Source of the DNA: an uncultured Clostridia bacterium | GTDB lineage: Bacteria > Bacillota > Clostridia > Christensenellales > Aristaeellaceae | DNA: 38,463 nt | NCBI GenBank assembly: GCA_937886445.1 | Contig: CALGBY010000055.1 | Coordinates: 1 to 38,463, forward strand | Reading direction: 5' to 3' | Shown: piece by piece, positions 31,649 to 38,463 of the stretch | Position numbering within the stretch: the stretch's first letter is position 1 | Layout: each line of letters begins with the position of its first letter | The notes under the pieces: generated by a model | Database searches by the model: none | The model's input: only the letters and a program-made list of their open reading frames with translations | What the model was told of the DNA's origin: nothing | Translations under genes and position numbers: made by a program

Positions 31649-31969
31649 ATGAGTATTCTGTACTCCGCCCGCCCGGATAAAAAGGATCCGGCTGTACTGT
31701 GCATTGATGAAGAAAATGAAAAAGTGACTGTAAACGGGGAAGCCTGCGAGCTCACCCATCAGGAATACTGCCTGCTCTGCTGCCTTGCCAAGGCACAGGA
31801 CCGCATTCTCAGCCGCGATGAGCTGCTGAAAACCGCCTGGGGATATCTCTCCCCCGGCATGACGCGCACTGTGGATGTGCATGTGCAGCGCCTGCGCAGA
31901 AAGCTGGGAAGCACCAGCATAGAAACGGTATACCGCATCGGCTACCGTCTGTGCGTACTGAGCGCCTGA
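31649..31969 (+). CDS. Stand-alone OmpR/PhoB-type winged-helix protein
   Basis: 106 residues from the ATG at 31649, which has GAGGTG 6 bases upstream; the upstream in-frame ATG at 31631 lacks a ribosome site. The protein is a C-terminal response-regulator effector domain without a receiver: VTVNGEACELTHQEYCLLCCLAKAQDRILSRDELL, then TRTVDVHVQRLRRKLG (recognition helix) and ETVYRIGYRL (wing). About 25 residues precede the domain and cannot hold a receiver. No histidine kinase is adjacent. It may bind DNA constitutively or partner with another protein. It lies between two terminators, so is monocistronic. Confidence 0.87.
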   Translation: MSILYSARPDKKDPAVLCIDEENEKVTVNGEACELTHQEYCLLCCLAKAQDRILSRDELLKTAWGYLSPGMTRTVDVHVQRLRRKLGSTSIETVYRIGYRLCVLSA

Positions 31970-31986
31970 TCATATACACGGCGGCA

Positions 31987-32029
31987 GGGGCCGCGCCCGG
32001 CAGGAAAGCCGGAGCGGCCCCCCGTTTTT
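31987..32029 (+). terminator. Terminator of the winged-helix gene
   Basis: GGGGCCGC pairs with GCGGCCCC (31987-31994 with 32014-32021), with an inner CCGGC/GCCGG helix, then TTTTT at 32025-32029. It sits between convergent genes, but the minus-strand side has no U-tract. Confidence 0.85.
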
Positions 32030-32032
32030 CCG

Positions 32033-33922
32033 TTACGGGTATACCGGTTCAAAATCCTCCCGGCCGTGACCGCACAGCGGGCACACGAAATCCCCGGGAA
32101 GGTTCTCTCCCTCGTATACATAGCCGCAGATCCTGCATCGCCAGGCCACCGGCTTCTTTTCCGGAGCGGGAGCGGCGGGCTTCGGCTTCACCTTCGCGTG
32201 ATAATCGGCATAGGTGAGCGGCTGAGCCTCGCTGAGCTTTTTCGCGGCTGTGATCTCGGCAATGAACAGCGTATGCGATCCCAATTCGATGATCTCCGTC
32301 ACCCTGCAGCTGATCACAGAGCAGGTCTGCCGGGAGAAATAGGGAACGCCGTTATCGTCCCGCTCCACACCGGTGACGGTCAGCTTATTCGTTTCGCGTC
32401 CGCTCCGCATGCCGAAATGCCTGATCGTTTCAAACACACAGGTCTCATCCAGCACGGACAGGGTAAATACCCTCCCCTCCCGGATCAATTCGGGCGTAAG
32501 ATTGCCGCTGATGCAGGAAACCGCCACCCGCGCCGGAGCATTGGCCACCTGAGCGCAGGCGTTCACGATACAGGCATTTTCTCTGTCTCCCGACTTCGCG
32601 CCAAGCACGAACAGGCCATAGGAAAGGTCAAAGAGCGCTTTGCTGTCGATCCTCCCGTTCTCCGTCCCCTTCGCCTCCGCCTTCACGGTCGCGGGCGGTT
32701 CGGAAATGCTCTCCGCCTCCGTTTTCACGGCAGGCGCTTTTTCATTTTCCGGGGCGACGATCTCGCTGCCGGAAAGCTCATTCGCAAGGGCCTCCAGCTG
32801 TGCCTCGTTTTGGGCATTCAGCGCGGAGCGGATCGTCAAACACGAGGATGTAAAGATCAGATCCCTGCAGCCTGCCAGCATCTCCTGCATCCTTCGCGCC
32901 GCGAGCGGCGCCCAGGAACCGTTTTCCGCCAGCGCCACCTTTCTATTGCAAAAGCCGTGCTCCGCGAGGCGGGATATAAAATCCCTCATAAAAGGGAACA
33001 TATCGCCGTTATAGGTGGTGGTAGCCAGCACGAGCCGGTCGGTACGGAAGGCGGAGGAAAGCGCTTCGGAAGGATCATTCCGCGCCAGGTCAAATACATA
33101 CACATTCTTTTCACCGCGGGCTCTCAGCATCGCGGCAAGCTTTTTCACCGCTTCCTCCGTATGCCCGTAAACCGAGGTATAGGCCACGGTCACGCCGCTC
33201 TTTTCGGGCGTATAGGAGCTCCACAGGTCATACAGGCGGAGGCTCTCCTGCATTTCATTTCCCGCAAGCACCGGCCCGTGAAGCGGGCAGATCCTGTCGA
33301 TATTGAGCGCCGCGGCCTTTTTGAGCAGTGCCTGTACCTGCGCGCCGTATTTGCTCACGATGCCGAAATAGTATCTCGCCGCCTCATCCGCCCAGCCGAT
33401 ACCGGCTCCGGCCGTGCCAAAGCGGCCAAAGCCGTCGGCGGAGAAAAGCACCCGGTCGCCGCTGTCATAGGTCACGATCACCTCCGGCCAGTGTACCATC
33501 GGCGCGGCGATAAAGGTAAGCGTGCGGGAGCCCAGCGAAAGGGTATCCCCGCTCTTTACAACAAGCCTTCTGCTTTCAAAGGCACTGCCGTAAAAGTTTT
33601 TCATCATGTCAAAGGCCCGGGCTGAGGCAACGATCACGGCGTCGGGATATGCCTCCGCGAAGGCGGTGATCCCGGCGGAATGATCGGGTTCCATATGCTG
33701 CACGATCAGATAATCAGGCCGCGCGCCCTTCAGTGCCGTTTTTACACTGTTCAGCCATTCTGCCGTAAAGCGCGCGTCCACGGTATCCATGACCGCCGTT
33801 TTTTCGTCCAGAACAACATAGGAATTATAGGACATCCCAAGCGGCACACTGTACTGGCCTTCAAAAAGGTCGATCCCGGTATCGTCCGCTCCCGCATAAA
33901 TAATCGTATCTGTGATCTTCAT
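32033..33922 (-). CDS. Flavodiiron protein fused to flavin reductase and rubredoxin
   Basis: 629 residues in four modules. Residues 1-~240 are the metallo-beta-lactamase-like diiron domain with all ligands: His76, Glu78, Asp80, His81 (HMEPDHSAG), His144, Asp163, His215. Residues ~243-390 are flavodoxin-like FMN-binding (TSVYGHTEE; TTTYNGDMFPFM). An acidic Ala/Glu/Lys linker (~395-440) leads to a flavin-reductase-like domain (~445-575). The C-terminus (~592-629) is a rubredoxin-type site with CRICGYVYEG and CPLCG. Such enzymes reduce O2 to water and/or NO to N2O and protect anaerobes. The fusion should carry electrons from NAD(P)H-linked flavin through rubredoxin to FMN and iron in one chain. 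O2 versus NO preference cannot be read. Ribosome site AAAAGGA. Confidence 0.93.
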   Translation of the reverse strand: MKITDTIIYAGADDTGIDLFEGQYSVPLGMSYNSYVVLDEKTAVMDTVDARFTAEWLNSVKTALKGARPDYLIVQHMEPDHSAGITAFAEAYPDAVIVASARAFDMMKNFYGSAFESRRLVVKSGDTLSLGSRTLTFIAAPMVHWPEVIVTYDSGDRVLFSADGFGRFGTAGAGIGWADEAARYYFGIVSKYGAQVQALLKKAAALNIDRICPLHGPVLAGNEMQESLRLYDLWSSYTPEKSGVTVAYTSVYGHTEEAVKKLAAMLRARGEKNVYVFDLARNDPSEALSSAFRTDRLVLATTTYNGDMFPFMRDFISRLAEHGFCNRKVALAENGSWAPLAARRMQEMLAGCRDLIFTSSCLTIRSALNAQNEAQLEALANELSGSEIVAPENEKAPAVKTEAESISEPPATVKAEAKGTENGRIDSKALFDLSYGLFVLGAKSGDRENACIVNACAQVANAPARVAVSCISGNLTPELIREGRVFTLSVLDETCVFETIRHFGMRSGRETNKLTVTGVERDDNGVPYFSRQTCSVISCRVTEIIELGSHTLFIAEITAAKKLSEAQPLTYADYHAKVKPKPAAPAPEKKPVAWRCRICGYVYEGENLPGDFVCPLCGHGREDFEPVYP

Positions 33923-34041
33923 AGCTATCCTTTTCTGTTATTCATAATATCGGTGACCGTTTGAAAACCGGCGTACCGGTCCGCCCGGCCACCACCCGTA
34001 TTATGCATTCTTTACGAAATTTTTTCAACAACAAAAAAACA
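33923..34041. other. Leader region of the flavodiiron gene
   Basis: Non-coding. It contains an ACCGG/CCGGT inverted repeat with a 4-base centre (33966-33979), but no promoter pair could be fixed with confidence. Confidence 0.3.
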
Positions 34042-34064
34042 GCGGAGCCCTTCCGCAGCTCCGC
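34042..34064 (-). terminator. Terminator of the LacI-family gene
   Basis: GCGGAGC/GCTCCGC stem (34042-34048 with 34058-34064) with seven A just beyond on the plus strand, giving TGTTTTTTT on the minus strand. It lies 114 bases after the stop codon. Confidence 0.75.
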
Positions 34065-34177
34065 CGTGATATGAACTTATGTAAGTTTATAATGGTCTCG
34101 GCCCATTTTCAAACAGCCCCTCGGTACCTCTTCCGGAGGACGGGCCGTAAGCCGGATCTTTTCTTTCCGGATACTGA

Positions 34178-35173
34178 TCAGGTGCTCTGGCGCTCCACCA
34201 CTTTTCCGGGGTACACCGATACCTTCTCCGCTTCCCTGCCCTTCAGCACATCCATCAGCACCTCAACGGCCTTTTTGCACAGCGTCTCGGGGCAGTTATC
34301 CACGCCGGTCAGCTCAGGCGTGCAGGCTCTCGCCACCTCGCTGTCATTATAGCCGGTCACACACAGCGCGCCGGGCACAGACAGGCCGCGGGCCGCGGCG
34401 TATTTCAGCGCTCCGGCAGCCAGAGCATCCTCGCTGGCCACCACGCCGTCAAAGGGCCGCGCATAGGCCTCCAGCGCGTTTTGAGCCGCCCGGATAGGAT
34501 CCTCCCCGCCGCCGATGCACAGCAGATTTTCCTCCTTCACGGTAAGGCCGCGTTTTTTATGGGCATCGCGGAAGCCCTCCATTTTTTTCAGTCCGCTGTA
34601 GGACGCGTGGTCATACAGGTATACCAGGTTTCTCCTGCCCCTGTCCAGCAGCAGGCCTGTCATGTTTTCCATTGCCTCCCGGTCATCACACAGCACACAG
34701 TACACATTGTCCGTATCCGTGCGGGCGCCGATCAGCACCAGCGGCACACGCTTAGCCGCCTCAGTGATATAGGCGTTTTTCTCCTCGTCCTCACAGATGA
34801 AATGGCTGCCGATCAGGATCAGGCCGTCCACATGCCTGGCCAGCACCGCCTCAATGCGGGCCTTTCGTTCCTCCCATTCGCGGCCTGTGCAGCAGAGAAA
34901 GCTGTCATACTGCTTTTCGCGCAGCTCCTTTTCAAGCACGCTCACGGCGCCGGCAAGATACCGGTCTGATACATCGGCGCACAGCAGGCCCACGGTGCTC
35001 ATGCTGTTGAAACCCAGGCCTCTCGCGAAGGCGTTGGGCTGGTATGAGCAGTCATCCATCACCGCCTGCACCCGGCGGCGTGTTTCCGGGCTCACTCCGG
35101 GCGCGCCGTTCAGCACTCTTGATACCGTTGCCGTGGAGACGCCCGCCGCTTTGGCGACCTCGTAAATGTTCAT
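34178..35173 (-). CDS. LacI-family transcriptional regulator
   Basis: 331 residues from the ATG at 35173, which has AAGGA 8 bases upstream; ATG at 35179 is the alternative. MNIYEVAKAAGVSTATVSRVLNG is a canonical LacI helix-turn-helix with the AxxAGVSxxTVSR pattern, followed by the hinge helix and a periplasmic-binding-protein-like effector domain (TVGLLCADVSDRYLA, LILIGSHF, GVVASEDALAAGAL, VTGYNDSEVA, LTGVDN). It is transcribed away from uxaB-uxaA, and a LacI-type palindrome lies inside the uxaB promoter. It is thus likely to repress hexuronate genes and respond to a hexuronate or its derivative; the effector is inferred. Confidence 0.92.
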   Translation of the reverse strand: MNIYEVAKAAGVSTATVSRVLNGAPGVSPETRRRVQAVMDDCSYQPNAFARGLGFNSMSTVGLLCADVSDRYLAGAVSVLEKELREKQYDSFLCCTGREWEERKARIEAVLARHVDGLILIGSHFICEDEEKNAYITEAAKRVPLVLIGARTDTDNVYCVLCDDREAMENMTGLLLDRGRRNLVYLYDHASYSGLKKMEGFRDAHKKRGLTVKEENLLCIGGGEDPIRAAQNALEAYARPFDGVVASEDALAAGALKYAAARGLSVPGALCVTGYNDSEVARACTPELTGVDNCPETLCKKAVEVLMDVLKGREAEKVSVYPGKVVERQST

Positions 35174-35232
35174 TCCCATAATCCTTCCGCACCTTTCGCG
35201 TATCTTTTCGTTCCTGTCTGGTCAACTATATC

Positions 35233-35261
35233 AGTATATTATGAAATTTGCTTTATATCAA
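35233..35261 (-). promoter_or_regulatory. Promoter of the LacI-family gene
   Basis: Minus strand TTGATA (35261-35256), 17-base spacer, TATACT (35238-35233), ~60 bases before the start. Confidence 0.7.
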
Positions 35262-35348
35262 GTATTTTTGCTTTATTTTTTCCATTTTCAGAGAAAATTC
35301 CGGAAGATTTCTCCTGAATTTTTCATTCCGGACACACTAAAAACACAC

Positions 35349-35377
35349 TTGACGTAAGTGCTTACACGCGTTAAAAT
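35349..35377 (+). promoter_or_regulatory. uxaBA promoter with embedded LacI-type operator
   Basis: TTGACG (35349-35354), 17-base spacer, TAAAAT (35372-35377). A perfect 5+5 palindrome GTAAGTGCTTAC (35354-35365) fills the spacer. It resembles both LacI-family operators and a catabolite-repression (cre) site, so CcpA binding is an alternative to the neighbouring regulator. Confidence 0.75.
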
Positions 35378-35417
35378 AACGGCAGAACGATCCTTTACAC
35401 AGAAAGGCGGCATCAAA

Positions 35418-36893
35418 GTGAAAAAAATCAATGAACTGTACAAGGTAACGGAACGAAAAACCCGTGTGATCCAGTTTGGCGAAGGCAATTTCCTGCGTGC
35501 CTTTGCGGATTATATGATCGATATCATGAATGAGCAGGGCCTGTTTGACGGCAACATACTGCTGGTAAAGCCCATCCCCATGGGCTCGCTGCAGCGTTTC
35601 CGCGATCAGGAAAACCTGTACACCGTTGAGCTGCGCGGCATGGTGGACGGCGAGGGAAAGCGGATCGACCGCGTTGTGAAAAGTATCGCCGGCACGGTGG
35701 ATTGTTACAGCGAATACGACAGCTATATCGAAAACATCAAAAATCCCGATCTGCGCTTCGTGATCTCCAATACCACCGAGGCGGGCATCGTATACAGCGA
35801 AACGGATACGCCCGATATGACGCCTCCCTCCTCCTTCCCCGCGAAGCTCTGCCAGTTCCTGTACAGGCGCGCGGAATACTTTGATTACGCGCCGGATAAG
35901 GGGTTGGTCATGCTGCCGGTGGAGCTGATAGACGATAACGGCCATGTGCTGAAGGCATGCGTAGAAAAGCTGAGCAAACGCTGGCAGCTGGGCGAAAGGT
36001 TTGATCAGTGGCTGCGTGAAAGCTGCGTTTTCACCTCCACGCTGGTGGACCGCATCGTGACCGGCTATCCCCGCGGCGAGGATGAGCAGCTGTGGCAAAG
36101 CTGGGGCTATAAGGACGAGCTGATCACCACCGGCGAGCCCTTCGGCCTGTGGGTGATCGAGAGCGATAAGGACATCTCATCTGAGCTGCCCTTTGAAAAG
36201 GCCGGTCTCCCCGTTCTCTTTACCGATGACCAGAAGCCCTACAAGCAGCGCAAGGTGCGCATCCTGAACGGAGCGCACACCGGTTTTGTGCTTGCCTCCT
36301 TCCTGAAGGGTAATGACACCGTGGGCGAGAGCATGAATGATGACACCGTGCTCACCTTCATCAAACGCCTTGTATATGATGAAGTCATCCCCACGCTCAC
36401 CCTGCCCAGAGAGGATCTGCTCTCCTTCGCGGACGCCGTGCTCACCCGCTTCCGCAACCCCTTTGTAAAGCATATGCTGCTTTCCATTTCGCTCAATTCC
36501 GTGTCCAAATGGCGCGCGCGGTGCATGCCCTCCCTGCTGGACAGCGTGAAAAACACCGGCCGTCTTCCCCGCTGCCTGGCCTTCTCGCTCGCGGCGCTGA
36601 TCGCCTTCTATACCACGCCCGCTGACGGTGCCGTCACAAATGACGCGCTTACCGGCATACGCGGCGGCGGAACCTATGAGATACGCGACGGCAGGGATGA
36701 GCTGGCCTTCTTCGGCGCCCTGTGCGGATCAGCCCGCGCGGTGCAGGCGGATAAGGTGCTTGGCAATACCGCCTTCTGGGGGCAGGATCTGCGCGCGGTG
36801 CCCGGGCTGACCGCCTTTGTCACGGAGCAGCTTGAAAGCATCAGCTCAGCCGGCATGGAAAACACGCTGAAGGCCCTGCTCGGGCTTGAATAA
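35418..36893 (+). CDS. uxaB: Tagaturonate reductase (altronate oxidoreductase)
   Basis: 491 residues from GTG at 35418, with AGGCGG 7 bases before it. It belongs to the long-chain mannitol-dehydrogenase family. VIQFGEGNFLRAFADYMID is the N-terminal NAD(P)-binding motif of this family, and KVRILNGAHTGFVLASFL carries the catalytic Lys/Asn/His signature. It reduces D-tagaturonate to D-altronate with NADH in galacturonate breakdown. Length matches UxaB (~483) better than UxuB; fructuronate reductase is the alternative, but the downstream altronate dehydratase supports UxaB. Fifteen bases separate it from uxaA. Confidence 0.93.
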   Translation: MKKINELYKVTERKTRVIQFGEGNFLRAFADYMIDIMNEQGLFDGNILLVKPIPMGSLQRFRDQENLYTVELRGMVDGEGKRIDRVVKSIAGTVDCYSEYDSYIENIKNPDLRFVISNTTEAGIVYSETDTPDMTPPSSFPAKLCQFLYRRAEYFDYAPDKGLVMLPVELIDDNGHVLKACVEKLSKRWQLGERFDQWLRESCVFTSTLVDRIVTGYPRGEDEQLWQSWGYKDELITTGEPFGLWVIESDKDISSELPFEKAGLPVLFTDDQKPYKQRKVRILNGAHTGFVLASFLKGNDTVGESMNDDTVLTFIKRLVYDEVIPTLTLPREDLLSFADAVLTRFRNPFVKHMLLSISLNSVSKWRARCMPSLLDSVKNTGRLPRCLAFSLAALIAFYTTPADGAVTNDALTGIRGGGTYEIRDGRDELAFFGALCGSARAVQADKVLGNTAFWGQDLRAVPGLTAFVTEQLESISSAGMENTLKALLGLE

Positions 36894-36908
36894 CACGGAG
36901 AAACGGCA

Positions 36909-38381
36909 ATGAACGAAACCATACTGATAGCGGAAAACGACAGCGTGCTGGTGGCGCTGAGCGATCTTGAAAAGGGCAAAAGCTATGCGGGTGTAACGGC
37001 GCTTGAGGATATCAGGCGCGGGCACAAGATGGCTGTACGCGATATCAAAGCCGGTGAAAAGGTGATCAAATACGGTTTTCCCATCGGTATCGCCCTGTCA
37101 CCCATTCCCGCCGGCAGCCATGTGCACACGCATAACCTGAAAACCGCCCTTTCCGAAGAGGCCGAATATATCTGGCAGCCCGCAAAGCTCCCCGTACCCG
37201 AAAAAAAAGAAGGCTCCTTTATGGGCTTCCTTCGCAGGGACGGGCGTGCGGGCGTGCGCAACGGCATATGGATACTGCCCACCGTGGCGTGCGTGAACGG
37301 CATCGCGAAGCAGCTTGAAAAGCTGGCGGCTCCCCTCCTCACCGGCAGCGCGGACGGTGTATACGCCTTTTGCCATCCCTACGGCTGCAGCCAGCTGGGA
37401 GATGATCAGGAAAACACCCGCAGGGTGCTGGCCCGTCTCGCCTGCCATCCCAATGCCGGCGGCGTGCTGGTGCTGGGGCTCGGCTGTGAAAACAGCGGCG
37501 TAAGCACCGTGCTGGAGCATATGGAAGCCTATGACCGGGAGCGGGTACGCTTCCTTGTCTGTCAGGACGCTGAAGATGAGCTCGCGGCGGGGCTGGACAT
37601 CCTGAAAGAGCTGATCGCCAAAGCCGCGGCCGATGAACGCGTGCCGCTGCCCCTGTCCATGCTCACGGTGGGGCTCAAGTGCGGCGGCTCGGACGGGCTG
37701 AGCGGCATCACGGCCAATCCCGTGATCGGCCGGTTTTCAGACCGGCTGTGTGCCTGCGGCGGCACCGCCATCCTGACCGAGGTGCCCGAGATGTTCGGCG
37801 CGGAAACGCTCCTGATGGCGCGCTGCGAAACAGAGGAGCTGTTTCAGAAAACGGTGGAGCTGATCAATTCCTTCAAGCGCTATTACACGGAGAGCGGCCT
37901 GCCCGTATATGAAAACCCCTCTCCCGGCAACAAGGCGGGCGGCATCACCACGCTGGAGGATAAAAGCCTGGGCTGCACCCAGAAAAGCGGCACTTCCGCC
38001 GTAAAGGGCGTGCTCGATTATGCGCAGACCGCCGTTCAGAAGGGGCTCAACCTGCTGTGCGCCCCGGGCAATGATCCCGTTGCCGCAACGGCGCTGGCGG
38101 CGTCCGGCGCCCAGATCATCCTGTTTTCCACCGGACGCGGCACCCCATTTGCCGCCCCCGTGCCCACGCTGAAGCTTTCCACCAACACACCGCTGTATGA
38201 AAAAAAGCACGGCTGGATCGATTTTGACGCCGGGCGCGCGGTCTCTGAGGGGCTTTCACTGGACACGCTCGCGGATGAGCTGCTGCAAAAGGTGATCCGC
38301 ACAGCGGAGGGCGAAAGTACAAGAGCCGAGATCAACGAATGCCCGGATATCGCCATCTGGAAAAAGGGCGTCACGCTGTAA
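36909..38381 (+). CDS. uxaA: Altronate dehydratase
   Basis: 490 residues. Residues ~1-90 form the SAF domain (KAGEKVIKYGFPIGIALSPIPAGSHVHTHNL), which binds the metal with a His-x-His pair. The rest is the altronate/galactarate dehydratase C-terminal domain (GFLRRDGRAGVRNGIWILPTVACVN, GCSQLGDD, GCENSGVS, LKCGGSDGLSG, STGRGTPF). It dehydrates D-altronate to 2-keto-3-deoxygluconate using Fe or Mn. SAF and main domain are fused, as in E. coli UxaA. Second gene of the uxaBA unit; no terminator is visible in the remaining 82 bases, so the operon may continue beyond the window. Confidence 0.95.
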   Translation: MNETILIAENDSVLVALSDLEKGKSYAGVTALEDIRRGHKMAVRDIKAGEKVIKYGFPIGIALSPIPAGSHVHTHNLKTALSEEAEYIWQPAKLPVPEKKEGSFMGFLRRDGRAGVRNGIWILPTVACVNGIAKQLEKLAAPLLTGSADGVYAFCHPYGCSQLGDDQENTRRVLARLACHPNAGGVLVLGLGCENSGVSTVLEHMEAYDRERVRFLVCQDAEDELAAGLDILKELIAKAAADERVPLPLSMLTVGLKCGGSDGLSGITANPVIGRFSDRLCACGGTAILTEVPEMFGAETLLMARCETEELFQKTVELINSFKRYYTESGLPVYENPSPGNKAGGITTLEDKSLGCTQKSGTSAVKGVLDYAQTAVQKGLNLLCAPGNDPVAATALAASGAQIILFSTGRGTPFAAPVPTLKLSTNTPLYEKKHGWIDFDAGRAVSEGLSLDTLADELLQKVIRTAEGESTRAEINECPDIAIWKKGVTL

Positions 38382-38463
38382 AACGCGCGTACAACCGCGG
38401 AAAATCACTAAGGCAATACCGCACAAATGAGTTAGTACGATGGCGAGTGAATTTTTCAACAGA
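38382..38463. other. Terminal non-coding tail
   Basis: After uxaA there is AT-richer sequence (around AAGGCAATACCGCACAAATG) unlike its neighbours and with no ORF or hairpin terminator. It could be the edge of a dispersed repeat, but the window ends before this can be judged. Confidence 0.2.

Overview
The window reads as chromosome of an uncultured, fairly GC-rich Firmicute of class Clostridia, probably from a gut or rumen. Supporting signs are strong AGGAGG-type ribosome sites with ATG, GTG and TTG starts, sigma-A type promoters, hairpin/U-tract terminators, CggR-controlled glycolysis, a LytR-CpsA-Psr protein, DUF6273 surface proteins and a flavodiiron protein typical of anaerobes. No tRNA, rRNA, CRISPR array, transposase or prophage gene was seen. 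The taxonomic call is an inference from gene content only.

Layout. 1-4650 (+): the end of a Maf-family gene, a MarR regulator overlapping a MATE efflux pump, a leucine-rich-repeat protein whose N-terminal half resembles ferredoxin-dependent bilin reductases, and a small alarmone synthetase. 4650-8000 (-): a deoD / DUF523 / SGNH-lipoprotein operon and a secreted DUF6273 protein. 8120-9512 (+): lysA and a bidirectional terminator. 9584-11569 (-): a membrane-anchored coiled-coil stalk of fifteen 22-residue repeats carrying a DUF6273 head. 12061-15118 (-): metNIQ methionine importer preceded by a 19-codon methionine-rich leader ORF and a terminator hairpin. 15171-16970 (-): zinc-ribbon membrane protein plus SGNH esterase. 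17013-19687 (-): GNAT acetyltransferase, and a padR / HAAS-DUF4097 pair. 19801-23901 (-): five-gene operon of M19 dipeptidase, MTA/SAH nucleosidase, dCMP deaminase, LCP protein and nucleotidyltransferase. 24045-28140 (+): a secreted 1296-residue protein with an acidic repeat linker, ten Ig-like domains and a papain-like protease domain. 28216-32029 (+): cggR-pgk-tpiA and an orphan winged-helix protein. 32033-33922 (-): a flavodiiron/flavin reductase/rubredoxin fusion. 34042-38381: a LacI regulator diverging from uxaB-uxaA for hexuronate catabolism.

The two most notable signals are regulatory or diversity-generating and are not genes in the usual sense. First, the metNIQ leader looks like ribosome-mediated transcription attenuation by methionine. 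It has a consensus promoter, a 19-codon ORF with five internal Met codons among residues 4-10, mutually exclusive helices and an intrinsic terminator. Second, the C-terminus of the DUF6273 protein at 7196-7948 has twenty positions, at the sites that vary in this family, that all use NNY codons between conserved Gly/Val/Ala codons. That is the footprint expected of a diversity-generating-retroelement variable region. No reverse transcriptase or template repeat lies in the window.
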